64,000 bases of DNA from Sympetrum striolatum (taxonomy: Eukaryota > Arthropoda > Insecta > Odonata > Libellulidae): assembly GCA_947579665.1 (NCBI GenBank), contig OX388350.1, positions 91,965,152 through 92,029,151 on the forward strand. Direction: 5' to 3'. Positions within the stretch are counted from its first letter, which is position 1, and each line of letters begins with the position of its first letter. Made by a program: the position numbers and the translations under genes. Shown in pieces: positions 1 to 12,967 of the stretch. The notes beneath the pieces were generated by a model that was not told where the DNA came from, did not search any database, and saw nothing but the letters and a program-made list of their open reading frames with translations.

Positions 1-390
1 TGCCCAGTCTGGATTGCTGCAAAAGAGAGGAAGATGCATTCTACATCCGCCAGCAGCCTCTCGCAGCGTCCAACACCAAATGCATCCACCTTCCAGCCTG
101 CTTCTCCACCTACCACCAACGCCTGGTCGAGTTCAACACAACTCTTCGTGCCTTCGCAGGTCCAACCTCCGCGTAGGAAAACACTAAATATGGAGTTCCC
201 GTCCCTTCCCCAGCCATGCCGAAACAATGAAGAAACAGCAGCCGAACTCAGCATTCCACTGCGGCAAAAGCAGAGAATATCGCCTATTTCCAGTACCAGC
301 ACCAAAACTCCTCACCCACCTGACGCCATCATCACAGCAATGGAGCAGATGATGGTCCGCCTTCAAGCAACCATCATCTCCCAATTCTAA
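1..390 (+). CDS. LINE ORF1 (gag-like) C-terminal part
   Basis: An open frame from base 1 to the TAA at 388-390, about 129 residues, continuing from outside the window. It starts CPVWIAAKERK, then a long Ser/Pro/Thr/Gln-rich low-complexity stretch, and ends with a short helical-looking tail (DAIITAMEQMMVRLQATI). Jockey-clade ORF1 proteins usually have CCHC knuckles followed by a disordered Pro-rich tail and a short C-terminal helix, so this fits the end of such a protein. The knuckles themselves would be upstream. The assignment rests on position just before ORF2; the sequence alone is not diagnostic. Confidence 0.6.
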   Translation, partial: CPVWIAAKERKMHSTSASSLSQRPTPNASTFQPASPPTTNAWSSSTQLFVPSQVQPPRRKTLNMEFPSLPQPCRNNEETAAELSIPLRQKQRISPISSTSTKTPHPPDAIITAMEQMMVRLQATIISQF

Positions 391-430
391 CAATTCGCCT
401 TAAGCCTCCGCGATCTCTTAGCACCGCGCA

Positions 431-3199
431 ATGGACCCTAAAACCACCACAAGAAGGGCGCTCTCCATCCTCACATGGAATGTGGGCGAAGCTATTGTCC
501 GGAAAACACCGGAGCTCTTACACTTCCTTGGGCAACAAAATTTTGACATCATTCTTCTGCAGGAGACACATTTGTCTCCACACACCCGATGGTCCACCCC
601 TGGCTTCACAATATACCGAAAGGACCACCCTAACAACCCGGATGGCAGCAGATCCAGCGGAGGGGGCGTCGCAATAATGGTCTCCAACAAAATTGCAGCG
701 CGGCTTCTTGACCCGCAGCCAACTTCACTCCATTCGCTAGAGACCATCACCATCGTCGCTAGCACATACCTGGGGGAAATGCAGTTCACCTCGTGCTACC
801 TTCCACCACAGCACCGCTTCCGGCAATCCTCCTTCGGGGATGTCTTCCTGCCAGGTATTCCTACCATTTTTGCGGGGGACCTTAATGTAAAGCACGGCGA
901 CTGGGGCTCCCTTAGAGACAATGCATCTGGCAGAGAGCTTCGCCGCTGGGCCACCACGAACCGGATCCAGGTTCTCGGCCCAAGAGAACCCACCCGATTC
1001 TCTCACACTGGGAAAGGAGATGTACTCAACATCTATCTCATCATCGCGTCACCACCTCCAAGGACAATGTACACCATCCCGGCATTGACTAGCGACCACC
1101 TCCTAGTCGCAGCTTTCTTCGGAACATCACCACTCTTCCGACCCATCGCTACCAAAAGAAACCTCAGGAAGGCCAACTGGGAGGCCTTTGCTGAGGACTT
1201 AACAGCCCGTCTGTCATCACCAGGGAAGCTGGAAACTCTTGATGATGTTGATGCTGCAACACTCAACCTCGCTTCTAGCATCACTGCTGCTGCTGACGCC
1301 ACCATCCCACGAAAACCTAGGGGCTTCGGAGGGTGACTGGATCTTCCTCAAACCATCATCGCCTCCATTAGGGAGAAAAATAGGATCCGCCGCCGATCGA
1401 CGCGCACTGGAGAACCGCATCTACGCCGGGAATTCCGGCGACTGCAGAGGGATATTCAGACCAGCATCTCTACCTGGAAAACCCAGATGTGGGAGAAGAA
1501 GATTGCCTCCACCAAAACCCAGGACGGTTCTCTGTGGAAGTTCGCCAAAGGCCTGACCCTCCGGAGTCATGCTACCATACCCACCGTAGAGCCGAGCACC
1601 ATCACGGCGGAGGCCTTCGCTGACCACTTAGAGGACGCATTTTCTCCGAATCCAGGTCCTGAACTTCCTCAGATGCCTCCACATCAGGTTCCCATTAACA
1701 CAGACCCGCCAACAATCACCGCCATGGACGTGAAAGCGTCTCTCCGTCGCCTTAAGACTCGAAAAGCTCCCGGTCCGGACGGAATTGAAAACGAAATACT
1801 CCGAAGACTTCCGTCCGTGCAGGTTCTCTGGCTGGTATGCATCATAAACGCCATCATCAGACTGGGCCACTTCCCAGCTTTATGGAAAAGAACAAAGATC
1901 ATCCCGATCTTAAAAACTGGAAAGTCCCGCTCCTCCCCAGATAGCTTCCGCCCCATATCACTGCTGGACGGACTGGGGAAGATTGTAGAAAGGACCATAC
2001 TCCCCTTTTTCCAGAGAACACTATCAGGAAGGAATATCCTCCCGGCGAGGCAGTACGGCTTTAGAGAGGAGCACGCCACAACCCACCAACTTCTGCGCGT
2101 CTTGCAATTCGTCAGTGCTGCTTTCAACAACAAAAGGCACGTTGCAGCAGCCTTCTTCGACATCACCAAGGCCTTCGACCGAATGTGGCATGCTGGCCTT
2201 CTACATAAGCTCCGTCGACTGGACTTTCCAACATGGAAGATAAACACCATTGCCTCATACCTCTCGGACAGGACCTTCCACGTTTTCTTCGGCGGGATCA
2301 CCTCCACCACCAGAACCATCAGGGCGGGAGTTCCCAAGGGTAGCATCTGGGGACCAATCTTGTTCAATATCTTCTGTGCGGACATTCCCACAAAGTTTTA
2401 CGGCTGCATGACGGCATTTTATGCTGACGATGCTGCGCTACTAGCGAAGTCCTACTCCAGGAAACTCGCTGTAAAATACTTGCAGCGGGCCACCTACCAG
2501 CTTCTTGAATGGTACGACACCTGGAGGTTAGGGCTGAGCTCCAAGAAGACACAGACCATTATCTTCTCAATGCTCCGACCGGCGGACGACCCGGACCCAA
2601 TCATCGTCGGCGCTGAGGAAGTCCATTGGCGAAGCACAGCAGTCTACCTTGGAGTCACCCTTGACAGGCAACTCACTCTCCGCAATCATGCACAACAGGT
2701 TGCCACAAAAGCGAGGGTTCGCCGGAGGGTCCTCCTGCCGCTCCTTATGTCCCCGGACTTGCCGCTCCATGTTAGGCTGCACCTATACCAGGCAACCATC
2801 TTGAGTGCTCTTTTGTACGCCTCCCCCGCCTGGATCGGGTTCCTGACCCGCACCACGTGGGAAATTCCATCTAAGGCGGAGAGAGCCGTCCTTTGCACCA
2901 TCCTGCAGCTTGGCTGGCGCTTTGCTAATCCCACCAACTACATATTGACTGGAGCCACCCCAATCAAGGAATTGGCAACCATACGAGCGAAGGCCTTCTT
3001 TGCTCGCCTTCCTACCAGAAATTACGCACACCTCCAACGACTGGCCTTGGACACCCCTCAGCGACGGGACTTCTTCCGCAGGCCCATCTCCTCGCAAGGA
3101 GGAACTTTGGCAATCCCCCCAAGAGGGAGGAAAAAGTGGAGGTTAACTATCCAAGAAGGTCCACCAACGAAGGAGCCCAACAGCCCGAAAGACAGATAG
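431..3199 (+). pseudogene. LINE ORF2 (endonuclease-reverse transcriptase), one in-frame stop
   Basis: One reading frame of about 922 codons broken only by a TGA at 1334-1336. The N-terminal part is an APE-type endonuclease: LTWNVGE, the catalytic Glu in LLQETHL, DLNVKHGDW, and the TSDHLLV box. The frame resumes after the stop with a basic linker (IREKNRIRRR). The reverse transcriptase follows: KAPGPDGIENE, FRPISLLDGLGKIVER, the first catalytic Asp in FFDITKAFDR, AGVPKGSIWGPILFN and the intact FYADDAALL box. A C-terminal Jockey-type region follows (LRLHLYQATILSALLYASPAW). GFGG-stop-LDLPQTI suggests a TGG-to-TGA change. All RT catalytic residues are present, so this is a young, barely damaged copy. 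Jockey clade is the best match; another Jockey-superfamily clade is possible. Confidence 0.9.
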
Positions 3200-3250
3200 A
3201 AGGACGGGCAAGAATGGAGGCAGCACCACCAAATGGAAGTCAAATTATAT

Positions 3251-4300
3251 ATCATATCGGGACGGCCCTCAAAAGAAAAAAAAGGGATTGAAAATATTCT
3301 TAAAATTCGCTGCAATTTAATCGTCTGGCATCGAACCTAGGCCTTCCTGGTATACCTATTATGCAGCACTACAGAAAATCACCATCTCTTACTATGTGTG
3401 AAAATTCAAGCAAAAATATTGGCTCCAACTGCCTCAAACGACGTCCTACTTTTCAATAATGTAAATGACTCTCTGGATTCGAAGGATGATCTAGGAAATC
3501 TAAAACATGTTTTTGATATTTATGTATGTTCTCTACCTATATGCCTAATTTCATGTTTTAATATTATTGGTAAGGGGTTTAAATTAATTCTTAAAAATCG
3601 GATAATTTACTGATTGTAGAGACGCCTGGTGTCGAACCCAGGAAATATTGGTACCTGTGAATGCACAGTATGACTTATTAGGACTTCATCTTATTTCATA
3701 CAAAGTTTGAAGTCGATATCGTGCCGGAAAGTACCTAAACTTTGCTTCCGTTATCACCGTAAGAAATGCATTGAGGAATGTAAATGACACTCTGGGATCG
3801 AACCAAGGACCATCAGCGAATATGTAAAATTTGATTATGAAATATATTTATGATCTCCAACCTCATGCCGAATTTCAAGTTTCCATGCCAACGGGAAGGG
3901 GTCCAAAGAAATCGTAAAATTCGTCAAAATGCATTTTAAACGGCCGATTTTTGCCTCGACCTAGCATCGAATCCAGGATATTTTCCGTAAAACTCATTTA
4001 TGTTTTCAATAGATCATGACCATATATATAGGCTCCTTGAGTTTTGATCCTCTACCTATCCGTAAAGTATTTTTTTTTTAATTCCCGAAAATCAAAGCAA
4101 TGCATCTAAACGGGAAAAATCGGGACTTTGGGGCCCTCTGAAATCGAACACATGACACCGAGGTTCAAAATCGTTATTCAAAAATTCAAAAATTTTTCTG
4201 GACGTTACACATTATGGCCAATATGTCGTAAAAATTTCAAGTCAATGAAGCTTGTGGTTTAGCCTGTGAGTTTGTATCCTCTCTATATATTTATTATATA
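3251..4300 (+). repeat. Modular B-box repeat, copy 1 (5' part missing)
   Basis: Starts abruptly at ATCATATCGGGACGG next to the LINE, so the first ~50 bases of the repeat (hairpin end) are missing. Six T-arm/B-box-like sites lie near 3327, 3473 (degenerate), 3626, 3791, 3962 and 4139, roughly 145-175 bases apart. It ends in the common tail TAGCCTGTGAGTTTGTATCC followed by AT-rich microsatellite. Confidence 0.85.
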
Positions 4301-4310
4301 TAGATATGAT

Positions 4311-5395
4311 ACGAGTAAAATATTGCTTGCATACTGCAAGCAGATCGACAACACTAATTTCATACCGGCATTATATCGGGACGGTCCTCAAAAAAAAAAA
4401 AAAAGGATTTCATTTTTTCTTAAAATTCGCTGAAATTTCATCGTCTGGCATCGAACCCGGGTCTTACTGGTAAACCTACTATGAAACAAAATAGAAGATC
4501 ACCATCTCTAACTATGTGTGAACATTCAAGCAGAAATATTGACTACAACTGCCTCAAAAGACGTTCTAATTTTCACGAATGTAAATGGCTCTCGGGACTC
4601 GAACCAAGGACGATCCTGGAAATCTGAAAGATGTTTCTGAAAGTTATTTATAATCTCTATCTATATGCAGACTTTCAAGTTTCTATATTATTGGGAAAGG
4701 TTTCAAAATAATTCCTAAAAGTCGTATCAACTTCTCATTGCAGAGACACCTGGTGTCGAACCCAGGACATATTGTAAGCTGTGAATGCACAGTTTGATTC
4801 GTAAAGACTTTCTCTTTTATCATGCAAAGTTTGAAGTCGATAGAATGCCGGGAAGTACCTAAATTTTGTTTCCGTTATCTCCGTAAGAAATGCATTGTAA
4901 GATGTAAATGGCCCTCTGGGATCGAACCAAGGACCATAAGGGAGTATGTAAAATTTGATTATGAAATATAATTACCATATCTAACGCCATGCTGAATTTC
5001 AAGTTTCCAAGTCATCCGGAAGTAATTAAAAAAAATCTTAAAAATCGCAATGTAAATTAAACGGAAGAATATTTGCCCTGACCTAGCATCGAACCAAGCA
5101 TAATCTTCGTAGATGTCTTTATGGTTTCCTTTAGATATGCACAGCGTCTAGCGATCCCTCAAGTTCCAACTCTTTATTTTTCCGGGAAGTGCCTCAAAAA
5201 AATTTTCGAAAATCCCCGCCATGTATCCTTATGGAGAAAATCGCGACTTTGGGGCCTTCTGGAATCGAACCCATGACACCGAGGTTCAAGGTCGGCTTTT
5301 TCCTGGAGGTTACACATTATGGCCAATACGTCGTAAAAATTTCAAGTCGTTTGCACTTGTGGAACATGGTTAGAATTTTGATCCTCTATATCTAT
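4311..5395 (+). repeat. Modular B-box repeat, copy 2
   Basis: A complete-looking copy. It begins ACGAGTAAAATATTGC with the terminal hairpin GCTTGCA-TAC-TGCAAGC, followed by six B-box-like sites near 4447, 4590, 4750, 4915, 5083 and 5259. Its tail differs from most copies: it ends TTGTGGAACATGGTTAGA instead of TGTGGTTTAGGCTGTGAA. Short reading frames in it are translations of the repeated motif and are not genes. Confidence 0.88.
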
Positions 5396-5439
5396 TATAT
5401 ATAGATGCTTCTCCGGATTCATTCATATATATAGATAGG

Positions 5440-6525
5440 TATATAGATAGATAGGATACAAATTCACAGCCTAAACCACAAGCGTGATTGATTTCAAATT
5501 TTTACTGCGTATTGTCCATAACAATTAACCACCAGAAAAATTGTGATTTTGATCCTCAGTGTCATGGGTTCGATTCCAGAGGGCCCCAAAGTCCCGATTT
5601 TTCCCGTTTAAATGCATTACATAGATTTTCGGGAATTTTTAAAAAATACTTCCCGGATAGCTAGAGAATCGAAACTCTAGGAGCCTTTATATATGGTCAT
5701 GATCTATCGAAAACATAAATGAGTTTTACAGAAAATATCCTGGGTTCGATGCTAGGTCAAGTCAAAAATCGGCCGTTTAAAATGCATTGTGGCGATTTTT
5801 ACGATTTTTTTTGGACCCTTTCCCGATGTCATGGAAACTTGAAATTCGGCAGGGAGTTGTAGATCATAAATATATTTCCTAATCAAATTTTACATATTCA
5901 CTGATGGTCCTTGGATCCAAGAGAGTCATTTACAATCCTCTATGCATTTCTTATGGAGATAACAGAATTAGGTTTTAGGTACTTCCCGGCATGATATCGA
6001 TTTTAAACTTTGTATGAAATAAGATTAAGTCCTAATAAATCATACTAAGCATTCACAATCACCAAAATTTCCTGGGTTCGACACCAGGCGTCTCTACAAT
6101 CAGTAAATTATCCGATTTTTAAAAATTAATTTGAACCCCTTCCCAATTATATTAAAACATGAAATTAGTCATATAGATATAGAACATAGATACATTTCAA
6201 AATCATGTTTTAGATTTCCTAAATAGTCCTTGGTTCGAATCCAGAGAGCCATCTACCTTCGTGAAAAGTAGGACGTTGTTTCATGCAGTTGCATTCAATA
6301 ATTCAGCTTGAACTTTCACACATAGTTAGAGATAGTCATATTCTGTTGTGCTGCATAGTAGGTTCACCAGTAAGACCCGGGTTCGATGCCAGACGATGAA
6401 ATTTCAGCGAATTTTAAGAAAAATTTCAATCCTTCTTTTTTTAGGACAGTCCCGATATGATGCCGATATGAAATAAGTATTGCTGATCTGCTTGCAGTAT
6501 GCAAGCTACATTTTACTCGTATATA
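5440..6525 (-). repeat. Modular B-box repeat, copy 3, inverted
   Basis: The only copy in reverse orientation. On the + strand the B boxes therefore read forward: TGGGTTCGATTCC near 5566, GGGTTCGATGCTAGG near 5748, a decayed site near 5909, GGGTTCGACACCAGG near 6071, GGTTCGAATCC near 6228 and GGGTTCGATGCC near 6378. The terminal hairpin GCTTGCAGTATGCAAGC lies at about 6491-6511 and the copy ends TTTTACTCGTATATA. Copies 2 and 3 form a tail-to-tail pair around a linker. Confidence 0.88.
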
Positions 6526-6566
6526 TAACTTATAGGTATATCCGGAGAAGCGTCTATATATAATAG

Positions 6567-8352
6567 ACGAGTGCAATGTAGCTTGCATACTGCAAGCAGA
6601 TCGGCAATATTATTTTATTTCGGCATCATATCGAGACGGTCCTCAAAAGAAAAAAAAAAGGATTGAAAATATTCTTAAAATACGCTTCTATTTTAGCGTC
6701 TTGCATCGAACCCGGGTCTTCCTGGTGAACTTACTAAGCGGCACAATAGAAGACCACTATATCTAACTATGTGTGAAAATTCAAGCAGAAATATTTGCTA
6801 CAACCGCTTCAAACGACGTTCTACTCTTCACTAATGTAAATGGCTCTCTGGATTCGAACCAAGGACGATCGTGGGAATCTAGAACATGTTCCTGAAATGT
6901 ATCTATAATTTCTATCTGTATGCTGAATTTCAAGTTTCTATATAATTGGGAAATGGTTCCAAAAAATTCTTAAAAATCGGATCATTTACTGATTGTAGAG
7001 ACGCCTGGTGGTGAAACCAGGAAACATTGGTAGCTGTGAATTCACAGTATGATTAGAAATGACTTGATCTTATCTTATGCAAAGTTTCAAGTAGATATAA
7101 TATCGGGAAGCACCTAAAATGTTTCCGTTATCTCCGTAAGAAATGCATTGAGGAATGTAAATGGCCCTCTGGGATCGAACCAAGGACCATAAGGGAATAT
7201 GTAAAATTTGATTATGAAATATAATTACCATATCTAACGCCATGCTGAATTTCAAGTTTCTATGCCATCGGAAAAGGGTTCAAAAAAATCTTAAAAATCG
7301 CCGTAATGCATTTTAAACGGCCGATTTTTGCCCTGGCCTAGCATCGAACCAAGGATAATCTTCGTAGATGTCTTTATGGTTTCCTTTAGATATGCACGGA
7401 ATGTAGCGATCTCTTGAATTTTAACTCTCAATTCTTCCGGGAAGTGCCTAAAAAAATTTTTCGAAAATCGCCGCCATGTATTCTTATGGAGAAAATCGCG
7501 ACTTTGGGGCCTTTTGGAATCGAACCCATGACACCGAGATTCAAGATCGGCTTTTTCCTGGAGGTTACATGTTATGGCCAATACGTCGTTAAAATTTCAA
7601 GTCGTTGGCACTTGTGGAACATGGTTAGACTTTTGCAGAAGGTCACAGTCTCTAACTACGTGTGAAAATTCAAGCACAAATAATTGCTGCAACTGCCTCA
7701 AAGGACGTCCTACTTTTCACATATATTCCTTATGTGAGAATTTGTAATGTGCTCTGGCATCGAAGCCAGGAACAGCATGGTCTATCTAAATTTTTTTCTT
7801 AAACCGAGTCTTAATATACGTCTTCTATAAGCAAGAGCCTCCTATTATTTCGATAAGTGCATCAAAATAAATAATGAAAACAACCTCAATGTATTTTAAA
7901 TGTGGGATATATTTACCACCTGGGTTCGAACTCAGTTCTTCCTGGCAAACATACTACGCAGCACAACAGAAGATCATCATCTCTAACTGTGAGTGAAAAT
8001 TCAACCATAAATATTGGCCGCAACGGCCCCAAACGACGTCCAAATTTTCCCTTCTATTCATTATGAGAGAAATGTTATTGTGCTCTGGCATCGAACACAG
8101 GAATAGTTCGGTCTTATCTAAATATTTTTTGAAAACAATTCCTATCGATATCGATACGATAAAAGTATTTTTAAAAAATTCCCGAAAATCGAAGCAATGC
8201 TTTTAAATGGCAAAAATCGGTACTTTGGGGCCCTCTGGAATCGAACCCATGAAACTGATGATCAAAATCGTAATTTTTCTGGCGGTTACACGTAATGGCG
8301 AATGCGTCGTAAAAATTTCAAGTCAAGGACGCTTGTGGTTTAGGCTGTGAAT
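6567..8352 (+). repeat. Modular B-box repeat, copy 4, long composite
   Basis: About 1.8 kb with some ten B-box-like sites (near 6700, 6850, 7007 degenerate, 7168, 7340, 7515, 7755, 7920, 8085, 8238). The first six modules follow the type seen in copy 2. At about 7630 the copy-2-type tail (ACATGGTTAGACTTTTG) runs directly into the post-hairpin part of a second copy (TCTCTAACTACGTGTGAAAA), so this is a fusion of two copies that lost the junctional tail and head. It ends with the common TGTGGTTTAGGCTGTGAA tail. Confidence 0.85.
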
Positions 8353-9473
8353 TATATATCACCATATAGTGATTTTTTATAGAATCTTACACCATCTCTA
8401 GTTCCTCACAGATGGAGATCACAGAGACTGCTCATTTTCTTTTGATTGGTCATCACTTTCTATTGTTGTATTAGTACAATACCAATTAGTAAAATTTCTG
8501 TTCTACTATTCTAATACTATATCTTATTTACTACATTAAGTTAAATTTGATGAAATTGGGTAAGAAATTATCAAATTTATGACTTCATCTTTTAGATGTA
8601 ATCAACAAAAACAGTAAGATATTTGTATGACTACATCATTATAATCCTGAATGATTCTGATGGACCGGTATGAGTTGGAGGATTTTAAACACTGTTCTCG
8701 AACAACAAATAATTTATTATTGGCGTGATTGCGCTTTCTCAGGGGCGAGCGTCATCAGCAGAATGTTGCCGTTTAAACCCATGCATAGAATTTCCACAGA
8801 TTTCCTTCCAAATTTAATGGTGAAAGAGCGCGTGCCAAATATCAAGTGGAAGTTATTGCCATTGTGGAATTTGTTTTCTTTGCATAGTATCAGATGGAAG
8901 AATAGCTCTCACAGAGTAAGTGATGATGGATGGATGAGATTTGCAGTATTTATTTATTTATTTTCAAATGGTGAGTCCAGGCCTGGTGGCAGCGGTGGAG
9001 TATTGAATAGATGTCGTTACTGAATCAAAACATCGAATATAACCACTTTCCGGAAACTGTTCTTAAAACACCTAAATTCTTCTTGAAAACTTTCCAATTT
9101 CGTTTTCAGTTACACAACTATCGAACTTTTGTTATCCGCAAGTGTTAAATTATAAATCCTTTACTGACTTGGATACTTCAAATAACAATAAGTCTGATTT
9201 TTTTATTGGAGACTTTTTGTGCGAGAAACTTTAAGCTATGGTTTGAAAGTGTTTGTTTGTTATAGAGCCATTGGTTGGTGTGAAAACAATTTTTTATCAG
9301 ATTCAATTTTTATTTCATAACTGAACCAGCTATAAATCTCTGATAGTATTAAAATATAAAGTTCAAGAGCTTCGTGTATTTTTCAACATTCATACTGCAT
9401 GACAATATGAGTATTTTTTGACATAAACGTAAGATTCAATCAATAGTATATCTAATGAGAGATTAGGATTGCT
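8353..9473. other. AT-rich non-coding stretch upstream of CASK
   Basis: No coding region, RNA gene or recognisable repeat that I can support. An open frame at 8670-9023 has no domain-like features and no codon bias that stands out. Confidence 0.5.
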
Positions 9474-10007
9474 AAGCTGGGATTACGCATGCAATGATTA
9501 CTGGCACCAGATGTTTGAAGGTTGACTCGCGCCAGTAATACTGGCGCCAGTTAATTTTACAAACATTTCAAGAATTTTTTTCAACTGGCGTAGTTAACCT
9601 TCAAACATTTTTATCGCGTATGTCGATGTCGATAAGACCGTTATTAATTATAAGAGCAAATAAGTTTTTTTTTAGAGGACTGTGATTTTAGAGCCTCATG
9701 ATGACTCGATAAGTTAAAATTATTTGTTCTAATAAACCGATTTTTCATGAAAATTTCGGCTTAAATTTGTCTGCTGCCACTCCTGTGATGTGAATTATAC
9801 CAAACGGCTTCAGCGCTTCATTAACAATGATCGAACAATTGATAAGTTGAAAGAAGGAGAACAGAGTGGGGGAAGTCTACTGGTGCCAATAAGTTGAACT
9901 CCTTTTTACTTTTACTGGCGCAAGGATTACTTGCGCCGGCTGATTTTATGTGTTTACATATACCAGTCGACTGGCGCCAGTAATCATTGCATATGTAAAC
10001 CCAGCTT
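9474..10007. mobile_element. 534-bp terminal-inverted-repeat element (MITE-like)
   Basis: The two ends are inverted copies: AAGCTGGG...ATGCAATGATTACTGGC at 9474-9504 and its reverse complement at 9977-10007, with a few mismatches just inside the first 8 bases. The interior repeatedly carries the palindrome ACTGGCGCCAGT or half of it (near 9529-9550, 9591, 9922-9942, 9968-9982). No transposase frame. No clean target-site duplication, so the superfamily stays open; termini starting CTGGGTTTAC are seen in several DNA-transposon groups. Confidence 0.75.
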
Positions 10008-10379
10008 TATGGAAAAATATCAATTAACCATTATATAAACTGGTGTTTATAAAGTTTTAAAAAAGAATGAAAATTGTAGATTTCTCAATCATTGTTTGTG
10101 GAATTTGTTAAATTTTGCTTATTATTGGGAATAGCTCAGATGAATTATTTTTTTAAAGAGCGCAAGGAGGCATCGTTAACTACGTCATGGTAATGGATCA
10201 TTCCTCAATCGAACTTCTGAACGTAGCCGAAGACTGCGAGTGACATAAAATCAATTTTCTAAACGTAAGGACAAATCTCTATCAAATTCATATTAGATCT
10301 TGAAGATATCCGTTCTGTAGCAGTCACTTCATCAAAATGAATCAAAACAGCTCATTTTCTTTTAGTTCTCGCAAGACTC
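10008..10379. other. Non-coding stretch between the TIR element and the CASK 5' region
   Basis: AT-rich and without a recognisable gene or repeat. It may hold distal promoter elements, but I see none that I can name. Confidence 0.4.
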
Positions 10380-10745
10380 GGCTGGAGCGCTGACATCGCG
10401 GGTTCAGCGGCGACTCCCACAACTAACCAGTCGAACGCTTGCCATTGCGCAGTCGCGACGAAGGTTTCGGGTAATACTTTGTTGCGGAATGACGCGAAGC
10501 TGGAATCTCGGAGGTAGGCTAGATCTTACTATGGGTGTGGTTACGATTCCAAAATAAAGGACTCATCGAGGATTATCCGAGCCCGAGAGTAAGGACTGCA
10601 GTGGAAATACGGAGAAGAGATCGGTGCAGTTACGTCGGTGTGCAGTGGAAGCGAATCAGTTGTAAAGCGACATGTCACGTGCCCGTCGCTGAGCTCCCGG
10701 GGATCCTCCGGCGATTCCCAAGTGCCTTTCGCAGACGGTGCCGCG
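10380..10745 (+). promoter_or_regulatory. CASK: CASK 5' untranslated region and likely core promoter
   Basis: GC content rises sharply here compared with both flanks and CpG dinucleotides are frequent (GACATCGCGGG, GCGCAGTCGCGACG, CGACGAAGG), as expected of a housekeeping-type or neuronal promoter and 5' UTR. The start codon is preceded by GCCGCG, a good translation context (G at -3, G at +4). I do not see a TATA box placed convincingly. The exact transcription start cannot be read from the sequence; several CAGT-type initiator-like sites occur between 10590 and 10660. Confidence 0.5.
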
Positions 10746-10804
10746 ATGGCCGAGGAAGAAGTTCTCTTCGACGACATTTACGAGCTGTGCGAGGTGATCG
10801 GGAG
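10746..10804 (+). CDS. CASK: CASK (CAKI) coding exon 1
   Basis: Encodes MAEEEVLFDDIYELCEVIG plus two bases of an Arg codon, then a consensus donor AG|GTGAGT at 10805. This is the very conserved start of CASK, the membrane-associated guanylate kinase with an N-terminal CaM-kinase-like domain that works at synapses and cell junctions with Lin-7 and Mint/X11 type partners. The peptide ends at the beginning of the glycine loop; the matching second exon is at 55794, in the correct phase (phase 2). The ATG is chosen because family proteins start at the same place with an acidic M-A/T-E/D-D/E stretch and the context is good. Fully spliced, the protein would be a multidomain kinase-L27-PDZ-SH3-GK protein of about 900 residues, or shorter isoforms; only the first 57 codons are in this window. 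Confidence 0.9.
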
Positions 10805-10810
10805 GTGAGT

Positions 10811-12915
<2,105 letters not shown>

Positions 12916-12967
12916 TATATAAGTATATCCGGAGAAGCGTCTATATATAATAGATATATATATATAT

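Larger units (their letters stand above)
1..3250 (+). mobile_element. Jockey-type non-LTR retrotransposon, 5' end outside window
   Basis: A LINE with an ORF1 tail (to 390), a 40-base gap and an ORF2 (431-3199) carrying endonuclease and reverse transcriptase. After the ORF2 stop only about 45 bases remain before modular-repeat sequence begins near 3251, and I see no poly(A) tail. The element was therefore either inserted into that repeat or lost its 3' end by recombination. Base composition is clearly more GC-rich than the flanking DNA, with a strong preference for C-ending codons. The 5' target-site duplication cannot be examined because the 5' end lies before base 1. Confidence 0.9.
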
